From assembly GCA_965231905.1 (NCBI GenBank), contig CBDDOO010000001.1:434001-498000 (forward strand): 64,000 nt of DNA. The letters run 5' to 3'. A program made the translations under genes and the position numbers. The notes beneath the pieces were generated by a model. That model was not told the origin of the DNA. It worked only from the letters and a program-made list of their open reading frames with translations, and did no database searches. Shown one piece after another: positions 35,930-44,063 of this stretch (position 1 is its first letter; each line of letters begins with the position of its first letter). Source of the DNA: G963663315 sp965231905 (GTDB taxonomy: Bacteria; Pseudomonadota; Gammaproteobacteria; Arenicellales; Poriferihabitantaceae).

Positions 35930-35956
35930 GCGAACAAATCAACCTGCGGTTTTAGC

Positions 35957-37324
35957 ATGACAAATCCTGAAGTAGCCATTTTGATGCTGGGACTGTTTAT
36001 CGTCCTGGTTCTGCTGGGATTCCCGATCGCGTTTACCCTGATTGCGATGGGCGTTGGCTTCGGTTATTTCGCCTATCACCAGGCGGGGTCGATCGAAGTC
36101 ATTGCGGACGCATTCAACAATCAGATTTTCTATCTGCTCAACCAGAATACCTACTCGGTGATGGAGAATGATACTCTGGTAGCTATTCCATTATTCCTGT
36201 TCATGGGCTATGTCGTTGAGCGCGCGAATATCGTTGACCGATTGTTCTCGTCTCTGCAACTGGCGGCCCGGAACCTGCCCGGCTCAATGGCGATTGCCGC
36301 GCTGATCACCTGTGCGGTATTCTCCACGGCCAGCGGTATCGTGGGCGCCGTGGTCACTCTGATGGGATTGCTCGCGTTTCCGGCGATGGCAAATGCGAGT
36401 TACCGCAAGGATTTCAGCGCCGGCGTGATCTGCGCGGGGGGCACTCTGGGGATTCTGATCCCGCCTTCCATCATGCTCATCGTTTACGCCGCAATCGCGG
36501 AATTGTCGCCATTGAGGCTTTATGCGGCTGCCGTATTTCCGGGGCTGCTGTTGGCGGGACTGTATATTGTCTATGTGATCATCCGTGTGTTCATCAATCC
36601 CTCAATCGCGCCCAGGCCCCCCGTTGACCATTCAATCAGCCGCAAGCAGGTTTATCTACAGTTGATTACTTCCTTTGTTCCCCTCACGGCGCTGATCATG
36701 CTGGTGCTGGGGTCCATTCTGGGGGGGCTGGCGACACCGGCTGAAGCGGCGGCAATGGGCGCCCTGGGCGGATTGGTCCTGGCCCTGCTTTATCGTTCCC
36801 TGAACTGGACAAAAGTCAAGGAATCGGTTTTTCTGACCGCCAAGACGACCGCGATGGTGTGCTGGATGTTTGTCGGTTCCTGGACGTTTGCTTCTGTTTT
36901 TTCTTATCTGGGCGGTCATGATGTGATTGAGCACTGGGTACTGGCGCTGAACCTCCAGCCGTGGCAGTTCCTGGTTATGGTGCAGCTGATCATCTTTTTG
37001 CTGGGGTGGCCGCTGGAATGGTCCGAAATCCTGATTATTTTTGTACCCATTTTCCTGCCGATGCTGGATACCTTCGGCGTCAATCCCTATTTCTTCGCCA
37101 TGCTGGTGGCGCTGAATTTACAGACATCATTCCTGACTCCGCCGATGGCGATGTCCGCCTATTATCTGAAGGGGGTGTTGAAGAACCAGATTGAACTGAT
37201 GGAAATTTTCAAGGGCATCATGCCTTATCTGTCGATCGTGATTTTCTGCATGGTACTGATGTACCTTTTCCCTGAACTCGCGCTCTGGCTGCCTGATTAC
37301 CTGTTCGGCGTATACATTCCATGA
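35957..37324 (+). CDS. TRAP transporter large permease (DctM-type)
   Basis: 455 residues with 11-12 hydrophobic segments; GFPIAFTLIAMGVGFGYF, IPLFLFMGYVVERA, ASGIVGAVVTLMGLLAFPAM and GILIPPSIMLIVYA are typical. It is the sodium-coupled translocating subunit. Last gene of the TRAP operon; a dispersed hairpin element follows. Confidence 0.93.
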   Translation: MTNPEVAILMLGLFIVLVLLGFPIAFTLIAMGVGFGYFAYHQAGSIEVIADAFNNQIFYLLNQNTYSVMENDTLVAIPLFLFMGYVVERANIVDRLFSSLQLAARNLPGSMAIAALITCAVFSTASGIVGAVVTLMGLLAFPAMANASYRKDFSAGVICAGGTLGILIPPSIMLIVYAAIAELSPLRLYAAAVFPGLLLAGLYIVYVIIRVFINPSIAPRPPVDHSISRKQVYLQLITSFVPLTALIMLVLGSILGGLATPAEAAAMGALGGLVLALLYRSLNWTKVKESVFLTAKTTAMVCWMFVGSWTFASVFSYLGGHDVIEHWVLALNLQPWQFLVMVQLIIFLLGWPLEWSEILIIFVPIFLPMLDTFGVNPYFFAMLVALNLQTSFLTPPMAMSAYYLKGVLKNQIELMEIFKGIMPYLSIVIFCMVLMYLFPELALWLPDYLFGVYIP

Positions 37325-37338
37325 ACAAAACCGGCATT

Positions 37339-37365
37339 CGGGCGGGCACGGAGACCCGCCCCTAC
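37339..37365. repeat. Dispersed 27-bp hairpin element
   Basis: Reverse-oriented copy between the TRAP permease and the next amidase. It could act as a transcription terminator by its hairpin. Confidence 0.75.
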
Positions 37366-37409
37366 GAGTTTGGGGCATAATATTCCGTGAACAAAATTGG
37401 CATGGCCAG

Positions 37410-38750
37410 ATGAGCCGGATTGCGGATAATTGGAATCGAACGGTCGAGGAACAGGTTCGATTGATCCGGGAAGGAGTTCTGACCTCGGAAAAATGGGTAA
37501 AAAGCTGTCTTGAGAAGATTTCCGCGACCGACCCGCAAATCGGCGCCTGGGCCCATCTTGATCCGGACCTGGCGATTGAGCAGGCCAGACAGATGGACCA
37601 GGTTCGCCGCGCTGGCAAACCGACCGGGTTGCTGCATGGCGTTCCGGTCGGAATCAAGGATATTTTCGACACCGACGATCAGCCAACCGAACGAGGCAGC
37701 GTTATTTACGCGGGTCGCCAGAGCGACGCAAATTGTGCAGTGGTCGAGAAACTGAAGGAAGCCGGGGCGGTCATCCTCGGCAAAACCGTGACTACGGAAT
37801 TGGCCTGGATGCATCTCGCCGATACACGTAACCCGCACAATCCAGCCCATATTCCCGGCGGCTCTTCGAGCGGTTCGGCGGCTGCGGTGGCTGCCGGGCA
37901 TGTCCCTCTGGCGGTCGGTAGCCAAACCAATGGCTCGACCATCCGTCCTGCATCTTACTGTGGAATTTACGGATACAAGCCGACCCGCGGTATTATCTCC
38001 CGGCGAGGTTCGTTGCAGACTTCGCCCACGCTCGATCAGGTCGGCCTGTTCGGGCAACATCCCGCTGACGTGGCGTTGTTGTGTGATGTGATCGGCGGTT
38101 ATGACGCCAGTGACAAAATGAGTTATCTGGCGCCCAGACCGGAAGTACTCAAGGGTTATCGCGCGGAAGTCCCGATTGAGCCGGCGCTGGTATGGATCGA
38201 CTTGCCCTATGCGGACCGATATTGTGCGGCGACCGTGGCAGGCTGCGAGGAGATCATCGAGATACTGGGAGACCGGATTGAACGTATACCGGCGCCGCAA
38301 ACCTTCCCGGCATTGATTACGGCCCTGCGTCGGATCTATGGATACGAGATTTATCAATGTCTGGAGTATGAAAGGGAAAATCATAGCGCGTTGTTGAGCG
38401 ACACGACGATTTCCGGCCTGTCTGCGGCCAGTCAAACAAGCCGGGCCGAGTATGAGGAAGCACAGGAAATCATGCAGGCTGCAACCGCCTGGTTTCGACA
38501 GTTTTTCTATGACTATGACGCGATACTGACACCGGCGGCGCTTGGGGAAGCTCCCGTATTTGGAGATGGCACCGGAGACCCTGTTTGTTGTACGATATGG
38601 ACATTATGCGGACTCCCCTGCCTGTCCTTGCCATTGCTGGTCGGCGAAAATCAACTCCCTGTCGGTATTCAACTGGTAGCGGGGGAAAACGAAGATGATC
38701 GTATGTTTCGAACTACTCGGTGGTTGCTGGATTACCTGAAATCGGCCTGA
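37410..38750 (+). CDS. Amidase, amidase signature family
   Basis: 446 residues. K83 (VGIKDIFD), PGGSSSGSAAA (about 149-159) and SQTNGST with nucleophile S176 form the catalytic set. The fold matches allophanate-hydrolase-like or glutamyl-tRNA amidotransferase A-like amidases. It lies 85 bp after the TRAP operon in the same direction, so import and hydrolysis of an amide may be linked (inference). Confidence 0.88.
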   Translation: MSRIADNWNRTVEEQVRLIREGVLTSEKWVKSCLEKISATDPQIGAWAHLDPDLAIEQARQMDQVRRAGKPTGLLHGVPVGIKDIFDTDDQPTERGSVIYAGRQSDANCAVVEKLKEAGAVILGKTVTTELAWMHLADTRNPHNPAHIPGGSSSGSAAAVAAGHVPLAVGSQTNGSTIRPASYCGIYGYKPTRGIISRRGSLQTSPTLDQVGLFGQHPADVALLCDVIGGYDASDKMSYLAPRPEVLKGYRAEVPIEPALVWIDLPYADRYCAATVAGCEEIIEILGDRIERIPAPQTFPALITALRRIYGYEIYQCLEYERENHSALLSDTTISGLSAASQTSRAEYEEAQEIMQAATAWFRQFFYDYDAILTPAALGEAPVFGDGTGDPVCCTIWTLCGLPCLSLPLLVGENQLPVGIQLVAGENEDDRMFRTTRWLLDYLKSA

Positions 38751-38764
38751 GCGGCAAATATGTG

Positions 38765-38965
38765 ATGATATCAAGACTTGCAAAACTCATTACCGGAGCG
38801 GCAGGCGTTATCCTGCTGTCTTCGTTCGTGATCGGACTATCGCACAGTATCTCAAGCGGCTTCGCCGGATTCCTGGGAGGGCTGCCTTTCGCGATTATCG
38901 TGATTCTGGTATTGGCTATGGCCGTTTACGATTTTTGGGATGAATGTATACGCGGAGGCGGGTAG
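38765..38965 (+). CDS. Small two-helix membrane protein, unknown
   Basis: 66 residues from the ATG at 38765, 14 bp after the amidase stop. Two hydrophobic segments (about 8-27 and 35-54) separated by a short loop, ending DECIRGGG. No family recognised. Probably translated with the amidase. Confidence 0.5.
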   Translation: MISRLAKLITGAAGVILLSSFVIGLSHSISSGFAGFLGGLPFAIIVILVLAMAVYDFWDECIRGGG

Positions 38966-38988
38966 TAAATCGCAGTAAATCAAGCGTA

Positions 38989-40032
38989 TCAGGCGCCTTT
39001 GAAGTGATATTCTGATTCATGTTCCATCGCATTTTCACGGGCAAGCTGTTCAGCGCGCCGTTTCTCAGCCAGGGCTTTTCGACGTCGTCCATACAGCGCT
39101 AACAGAATTCCGCCGATTATCACTGCGCCGCCTAACCAGAGCCCGTCACCCGGATCTTCGCCGACGAGCAGCATGGCAATCGTGATTGCGGCGACCGGAG
39201 TAAAGGAAGTGGCCAGTGTCATATCGCTGGAACGCGCTTTTTTCAGAGCCATGTTCCAGGCGAATTGCCCACCGATGATCACGATTACCGCATAGACAAG
39301 GGTCCATTTCAACACGGTCGGGGCAAAAACATCCTGAAAGTGATCCGGGCCGAACAAGTAAATTGCCCAGATAAAGTAGATGATGGTTCCAAGTGTGGTG
39401 CGATAGATCGAGAAGACGCCGAATGATACATCGTTCAGTTTCTTCTTTGAAAGCAGGTTCGATGCCATAAATGAAAAAATCCCGCCAAGCGCCGCGTACT
39501 CTCCCTTGCCGAAATTGAACCCGACCCCATCCTCGCTACGCAGGAGGATGATGATGACAGCGCCCACCAGCGCAATCAGGGCGCCGGTGAAGGCCCATCT
39601 GTCGAATGCGGACTTGAGCACCAGGCAGGACAGAATCAGCATCATCGGCGGTTCGATCCGACCGATCAGAACTACATTGGTGACCGTTGAAAATTCCAGC
39701 GCAAAGAAAAACAGCGAGGGAGTCAGGGCGGAGGACAATACCGCCGAGATCGTCATCGCAATCCAGTCAGAGCGCGATATTCTGGTCAGATTCTCCCGGG
39801 TCCATTCCTTTCGGAAAAAGAAAATCATCGGTACGAGAGAAAACAGGCTTCCGAGAAACAGCAGATTACAGAACGTGATCGTGTTGCGTCCGTCCACCAG
39901 ATTGTTGGATCCGATTTCAGTGAGGATCAGAATAATGGAGTTGGCGGACGCATAAATGAAGACGGCCACCCAGGACAGGATCACGCCCTGGACGATGGTT
40001 GATTGCAGGGCGCTGTTTTTCGGGATATTCAT
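38989..40032 (-). CDS. DMT superfamily (EamA-like) transporter
   Basis: 347 residues with ten hydrophobic segments in two five-helix repeats (WVAVFIYASANSIILIL...; second half begins GGIFSFMASNLL). The C-terminus is basic and coiled (RRRKALAEKRRAEQLAREN). Family members export amino acids, nucleosides or other small molecules. Divergent from the methyltransferase-like gene to its right. Confidence 0.85.
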   Translation of the reverse strand: MNIPKNSALQSTIVQGVILSWVAVFIYASANSIILILTEIGSNNLVDGRNTITFCNLLFLGSLFSLVPMIFFFRKEWTRENLTRISRSDWIAMTISAVLSSALTPSLFFFALEFSTVTNVVLIGRIEPPMMLILSCLVLKSAFDRWAFTGALIALVGAVIIILLRSEDGVGFNFGKGEYAALGGIFSFMASNLLSKKKLNDVSFGVFSIYRTTLGTIIYFIWAIYLFGPDHFQDVFAPTVLKWTLVYAVIVIIGGQFAWNMALKKARSSDMTLATSFTPVAAITIAMLLVGEDPGDGLWLGGAVIIGGILLALYGRRRKALAEKRRAEQLARENAMEHESEYHFKGA

Positions 40033-40116
40033 GGAGATTTAATTGTGCGGATCAGACATGGTGATTAAAATTGTATAGTAAAATGCAGCGTATCTGTGAA
40101 TAAATGTACAGTCCAC

Positions 40117-40968
40117 ATGACAGACAAGAATAATACTCCGTTGGTGACTCGATTTGATGATGTTTATAATATGCCGGATTGCCGGGCCTATTATTACGCC
40201 ATGAGCGCGGTGCAATACAGAAATGCCGGTTTTGCGATGCAGGGCTTTGCTCCGGCGCTGAATGAATTGAGACGTATTCGTGGTATAGAGGTGCCGTGTG
40301 TGATGGATTTTGCCTCCGGGTACGGCATTGGCGCGCTTTTGATGCGACATCACATTACACTGGACCAGGCGCTGGATCGATACCAGGAACCGAAGTTTGT
40401 CGACGCGACGGTGGAGGAGGTGATCAAGTGGGACAGTCAGTGGATTGACCAGAACAAATTTGTTGATGTGCCATGCCGGATTTTTGGCCTGGACGTGGCT
40501 GAACAGGCGCTCATGTATGGTAAATCCGTCGGTATTTACGACGATGTTTTCTCTATTGATTTGCAGGCCGAGTCACCCGGTGAAGAACTGAAGCAGATGA
40601 TCGGGCAGTGTGACATGATCATTGAGGTGGGTTCCATGATGCATCTGCTGCAAGGGACACTACAGACGATACTGGATCTGGCCGGGGATTCGCTACCCTG
40701 GATTGTCTGTTCTCCGGTCCGGGGAAATGAGTCAGAAGAATGCTGGGATATCATGGAGGACGCTGGACTGATTGTGGAAGCGATGCCGATACCCCCGTTC
40801 CCTCACCGGATTTTCGCGGATGACAAGGAGAAACAAAGAGCGATTCGGCTGGTCCGGGAAAGAGGACGTGAAGTCCAGGGGTTCGAGACAACCGGCTTCT
40901 ATCATGCACAGTTGTATATTGCCCGGCCCGAGCATGAATGTACCCACATGTCTGATTGGCTTGGTTGA
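40117..40968 (+). CDS. Putative SAM-dependent methyltransferase
   Basis: 283 residues from ATG 40117; a GTG at 40096 in the same frame is an alternative start. VMDFASGYGIGALLM is a motif I-like strand-loop, followed by IFGLDVAEQALMYGK (motif II-like acidic end) and CDMIIEVGSMMHLL. This supports a class I methyltransferase fold, but no subfamily is clear. No partner genes suggest the substrate. Confidence 0.6.
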   Translation: MTDKNNTPLVTRFDDVYNMPDCRAYYYAMSAVQYRNAGFAMQGFAPALNELRRIRGIEVPCVMDFASGYGIGALLMRHHITLDQALDRYQEPKFVDATVEEVIKWDSQWIDQNKFVDVPCRIFGLDVAEQALMYGKSVGIYDDVFSIDLQAESPGEELKQMIGQCDMIIEVGSMMHLLQGTLQTILDLAGDSLPWIVCSPVRGNESEECWDIMEDAGLIVEAMPIPPFPHRIFADDKEKQRAIRLVRERGREVQGFETTGFYHAQLYIARPEHECTHMSDWLG

Positions 40969-40993
40969 TCTGTTTCAGGGCCAACAATCAATC

Positions 40994-41860
40994 TCAAGCG
41001 CCCCGGATATTTTCGGGGACGGCGCCGAACCGGATATTACGGTCAAGCGCGTCAATGTCGCTCATTTCTCTGGCTCCCAGCACAAAATTCCCGATGTTGA
41101 AATTCTGGTCAATATGGGCCGAATTCTGCGCCTTCGGAATAGCGATCAGATTATGCTGGTAATGCCAGCGCAGGAGTATCTGCGCCGGAGTCACCTTGTG
41201 TTGAATGGCCAGCGTTCGTATTAACGGGTCACGCAACGGGGTTTCTGCTGGAGTGTCGGGCTTCCATTGCGCAGCCCCCAGCGGCGACCCGCTGATAATC
41301 CTGATCCCGTTGTGGTCACAAAACCTCCTGATTCCGTTCCGGCAACAATAGGGATGGAGTTCAATCTGGTTACAAACGGGGGGGGTACGGGCAAAATCCT
41401 GAAGGGATTTCAGATCCGCCACGTTGAAATTCGAGACCCCGATACTCCTGACCCGATTTTCATCAACCAGTTTTTCCAGAGCCTGCCAGGTCTGCCTGTT
41501 TTTGCCGGGAACCGGCCAGTGCAGTAAATACAAATCAATATATTCCAGGTCCAGTCTTTCAAGACTTGATTCAAACGCCCGCAGGGCATTGTCGTAGCCG
41601 AAATGATCTATCGGGACTTTCGATGTAATGAATATCGAATCCCGGTTGATTCGGGACTGCCTGACAGCGGCCCCGATGCTGCGCTCGTTGCCATAAACCG
41701 GAGACGTGTCAAAATGCCGATAACCCTGCTTCAATGCGCTGAGCAGGGTATTCACCACTTCGTGTCCATCGTTGCGCCAGCCATTCAATCCCGCAGCGCC
41801 AAACCCCCGGGTCGGAATAGATGTGCCGTTGGACAGTTGTGTTTCTTCAATGAATGCCAT
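40994..41860 (-). CDS. Aldo/keto reductase
   Basis: 288 residues. Catalytic tetrad visible: D in HFDTSP, Y in VYGNE, K in FITSKVP and H in YLLHWPVPG. It reduces aldehydes or ketones using NADPH in the cytoplasm. Convergent with the methyltransferase gene, 25 bp between stops. Confidence 0.93.
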   Translation of the reverse strand: MAFIEETQLSNGTSIPTRGFGAAGLNGWRNDGHEVVNTLLSALKQGYRHFDTSPVYGNERSIGAAVRQSRINRDSIFITSKVPIDHFGYDNALRAFESSLERLDLEYIDLYLLHWPVPGKNRQTWQALEKLVDENRVRSIGVSNFNVADLKSLQDFARTPPVCNQIELHPYCCRNGIRRFCDHNGIRIISGSPLGAAQWKPDTPAETPLRDPLIRTLAIQHKVTPAQILLRWHYQHNLIAIPKAQNSAHIDQNFNIGNFVLGAREMSDIDALDRNIRFGAVPENIRGA

Positions 41861-41902
41861 GATCGTGATTCCGTGATCCGGGAGTGCTATTCAAGGCGGG
41901 AG

Positions 41903-42712
41903 TCAGCGCAGTTCCGGCGGTATTTTGCAAACGGGGACGGGTTCCATTTTGTGCCGGTTGGCTCCGTGCAGGCGGGTATAAATTTCCAGTACCTGGCGCT
42001 GGCGGGCGCTTGTATCTGTGGGCATCCCTTCCCGGTCGGGGTTGCCGGAATCTTCCATGGCGCGGGCCATGGCCCATTCCAGTTCGTCGTAGCTGGCGCC
42101 CAACTGGTCTTCGTCAGAGCGGTTATCTCCCCACAATCCGTCGGTTGGTCTGGCCGTCATGATCTCCCCGATAACGCTTAAGGTTTTTCCAAGCCGGTAA
42201 ACTTCGGATTTATCGAGATCGGCGATCGGACTCAGGTCAACTCCGCCATCCCCGTATTTTGTGAAAAACCCGACCCCGAAATCCTCGACCCGGTTGCCGG
42301 TGCCGACAACCAGACCGTTGCGCAGTCCGGCAAAGTAATAAAGCGTGGTCATTCGTAGTCGCGCGCGGGTATTCGCCAGCGCCAGGGAGCGGGTTCCGGT
42401 GTCTTCCACCGCTGGCATGGCCTGGACGAACTGATCAAATACCGGGGTGAGATCGGTTCTGGCCGAAGACACATTGGGGAAATCGTTTTCTAGTCGGTCG
42501 ATATGTTTCCTCGCTCTCGATTCCTGTGAGGATGCCTGGCGGATCGGCATTTCGAGGCACAATACCGGATTGCCTGTCCTGGCTGCCAGGGCTGAAGTCA
42601 CCGCCGAGTCAATCCCCCCGGAAACACCGACCACAAACCCCCTGGTCGCTGCCGTTTCGTTGTAGTCTGCGAGCCAGGCGACGATATGATTTATGATTGC
42701 TTCGGTTTTCAT
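41903..42712 (-). CDS. nadE: NAD+ synthetase, ammonia-dependent type
   Basis: 269 residues from ATG 42712. The N-type ATP pyrophosphatase P-loop GVSGGIDSAV is near residue 26; FTKYGDGGVDLSPIADLDKSEVY is the synthetase-specific motif. There is no glutaminase domain, so it uses ammonia. The upstream frame to 42805 covers the divergent promoter region and is not used. It is separated by 42 bp from the aldo/keto reductase. Confidence 0.93.
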   Translation of the reverse strand: MKTEAIINHIVAWLADYNETAATRGFVVGVSGGIDSAVTSALAARTGNPVLCLEMPIRQASSQESRARKHIDRLENDFPNVSSARTDLTPVFDQFVQAMPAVEDTGTRSLALANTRARLRMTTLYYFAGLRNGLVVGTGNRVEDFGVGFFTKYGDGGVDLSPIADLDKSEVYRLGKTLSVIGEIMTARPTDGLWGDNRSDEDQLGASYDELEWAMARAMEDSGNPDREGMPTDTSARQRQVLEIYTRLHGANRHKMEPVPVCKIPPELR

Positions 42713-42803
42713 TGCCGGTATGATACTGGATAAGCCCGATATTTCAATCAGCCTCCATGATACACTCCCACCATAAACACAACACATTCTCGCGCTCGTG
42801 TCC

Positions 42804-43928
42804 ATGATGAAGACTATCGTTAGTTCCTGGAATGATTTTGATCCATTAAAACATGTTATCGTTGGTCGGGCGGATCATACCTGTATTCCACCCAATGAGC
42901 CTGCGACAGAAGCGAAAATACCCGAGGACAGTGATATGCGTGGTATGTGGGGGCCGCGCTCGCTCGATACGGTCGAAAAGGCCAATTTCCGGCTGGACAA
43001 TCTGACCGCGTTACTGGAGAGTCGGGGCATACGCGTCGACCGACCCACGCCCCTGCAATGGAATCAGGCCGTACATACTCCGGATTTTACGACCGCCTCC
43101 CAATTCGGCTGCATGCCTCCGAGAGATGTATTGCTCACTGTCGGCAAGGAAATCCTGAGCGCTCCGATGTCATTTCGCTGCCGGTATTTCGAGTATCTGG
43201 CATATCATGACCTGATGCAGAAATATTTTGACGAGGACCCCGGGTTTCGCTGGGAGCAGGCGCCCCGGCCCCGCCTGAGTGACGCCTCGTATAAACCGGG
43301 TTACTTCGATGAGATCACGATTGAGGAAAGGCTGAAACGGACCGCGGCGCTTGATTTTGTGACCAACGAGCATGAACCGCTGTTCGACGCCGCGGATATA
43401 TGCCGTATCGGCCGGGATTTATTCTGTCAGCACGGCCTGACTACCAACAGACGGGGGATGCAATGGCTCCAGCGCCATTTCCAGGAGCATCGCGTACATG
43501 CGGTCAACTTTCCGGGTGACCCCTGGCCGATTCACATTGACGCCACGTTCGTGCCGTTGCGTCCGGGGCTGATTATCAACAACCCGGCGCGCAGGATGCC
43601 AGAGGCGCAGCGCGGGATTTTCGAGGCTAATGACTGGGAGATTGTCGATGCGGCGCCACCCGCCCATGAAGCTCCGCCGCCGTTGTGCTATTCCAGCGTA
43701 TGGCTATCCATGAACTGTCTGGTTATTGATCACAAGACGGTGGTTGTCGAGGCCAGCGAAGTCCACCAGATGGAACAGATGGACAAGCTCGGTATGGAGG
43801 TGCTGCCGATTGAGTTTCGTGACGCCTACGCTTTTGGCGGTGGACTCCATTGCGCCACTGCGGATGTGTACCGGGTGGGTAGTTGCGAGGATTATTTCCC
43901 CAATCAGGTTGCCGGCACACTGATCTGA
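42804..43928 (+). CDS. Glycine amidinotransferase-like protein
   Basis: 374 residues. Catalytic residues of the AGAT family are present: FPGDPWPIHIDATF (Asp and His) and the nucleophile in FGGGLHCATADVYR. It transfers an amidino group from arginine, for example to glycine giving guanidinoacetate, or to inosamines. There is no biosynthetic cluster nearby to indicate the acceptor. ATG 42804 or 42807 are both possible; a GTG lies at 42798. Confidence 0.88.
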   Translation: MMKTIVSSWNDFDPLKHVIVGRADHTCIPPNEPATEAKIPEDSDMRGMWGPRSLDTVEKANFRLDNLTALLESRGIRVDRPTPLQWNQAVHTPDFTTASQFGCMPPRDVLLTVGKEILSAPMSFRCRYFEYLAYHDLMQKYFDEDPGFRWEQAPRPRLSDASYKPGYFDEITIEERLKRTAALDFVTNEHEPLFDAADICRIGRDLFCQHGLTTNRRGMQWLQRHFQEHRVHAVNFPGDPWPIHIDATFVPLRPGLIINNPARRMPEAQRGIFEANDWEIVDAAPPAHEAPPPLCYSSVWLSMNCLVIDHKTVVVEASEVHQMEQMDKLGMEVLPIEFRDAYAFGGGLHCATADVYRVGSCEDYFPNQVAGTLI

Positions 43929-43969
43929 CGGTTCGCGGACAGGCACAGCCCCTGCCATAGCCCCCCCAC

Positions 43970-44011
43970 CAAATCCGCCTTGCGGATTTGACTCCCCCTC
44001 GAGGGGGGAGT
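43970..44011. terminator. Two stem-loops between convergent genes
   Basis: CAAATCCGC-CTT-GCGGATTTG (43970-43990) followed by ACTCCCCCTC/GAGGGGGGAGT (43991-44011). A degenerate second copy of the CTCCCC...GGGGAG unit follows at about 44030-44050. Placed between the stops of the amidinotransferase and the giant surface protein, they may stop transcription from both sides; they also look like repeat units. Confidence 0.5.
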
Positions 44012-44063
44012 GATGTGCTTGATTCGGATTTGACTTGCCCCCTCCAGTGGGGAGTGATTGCTT

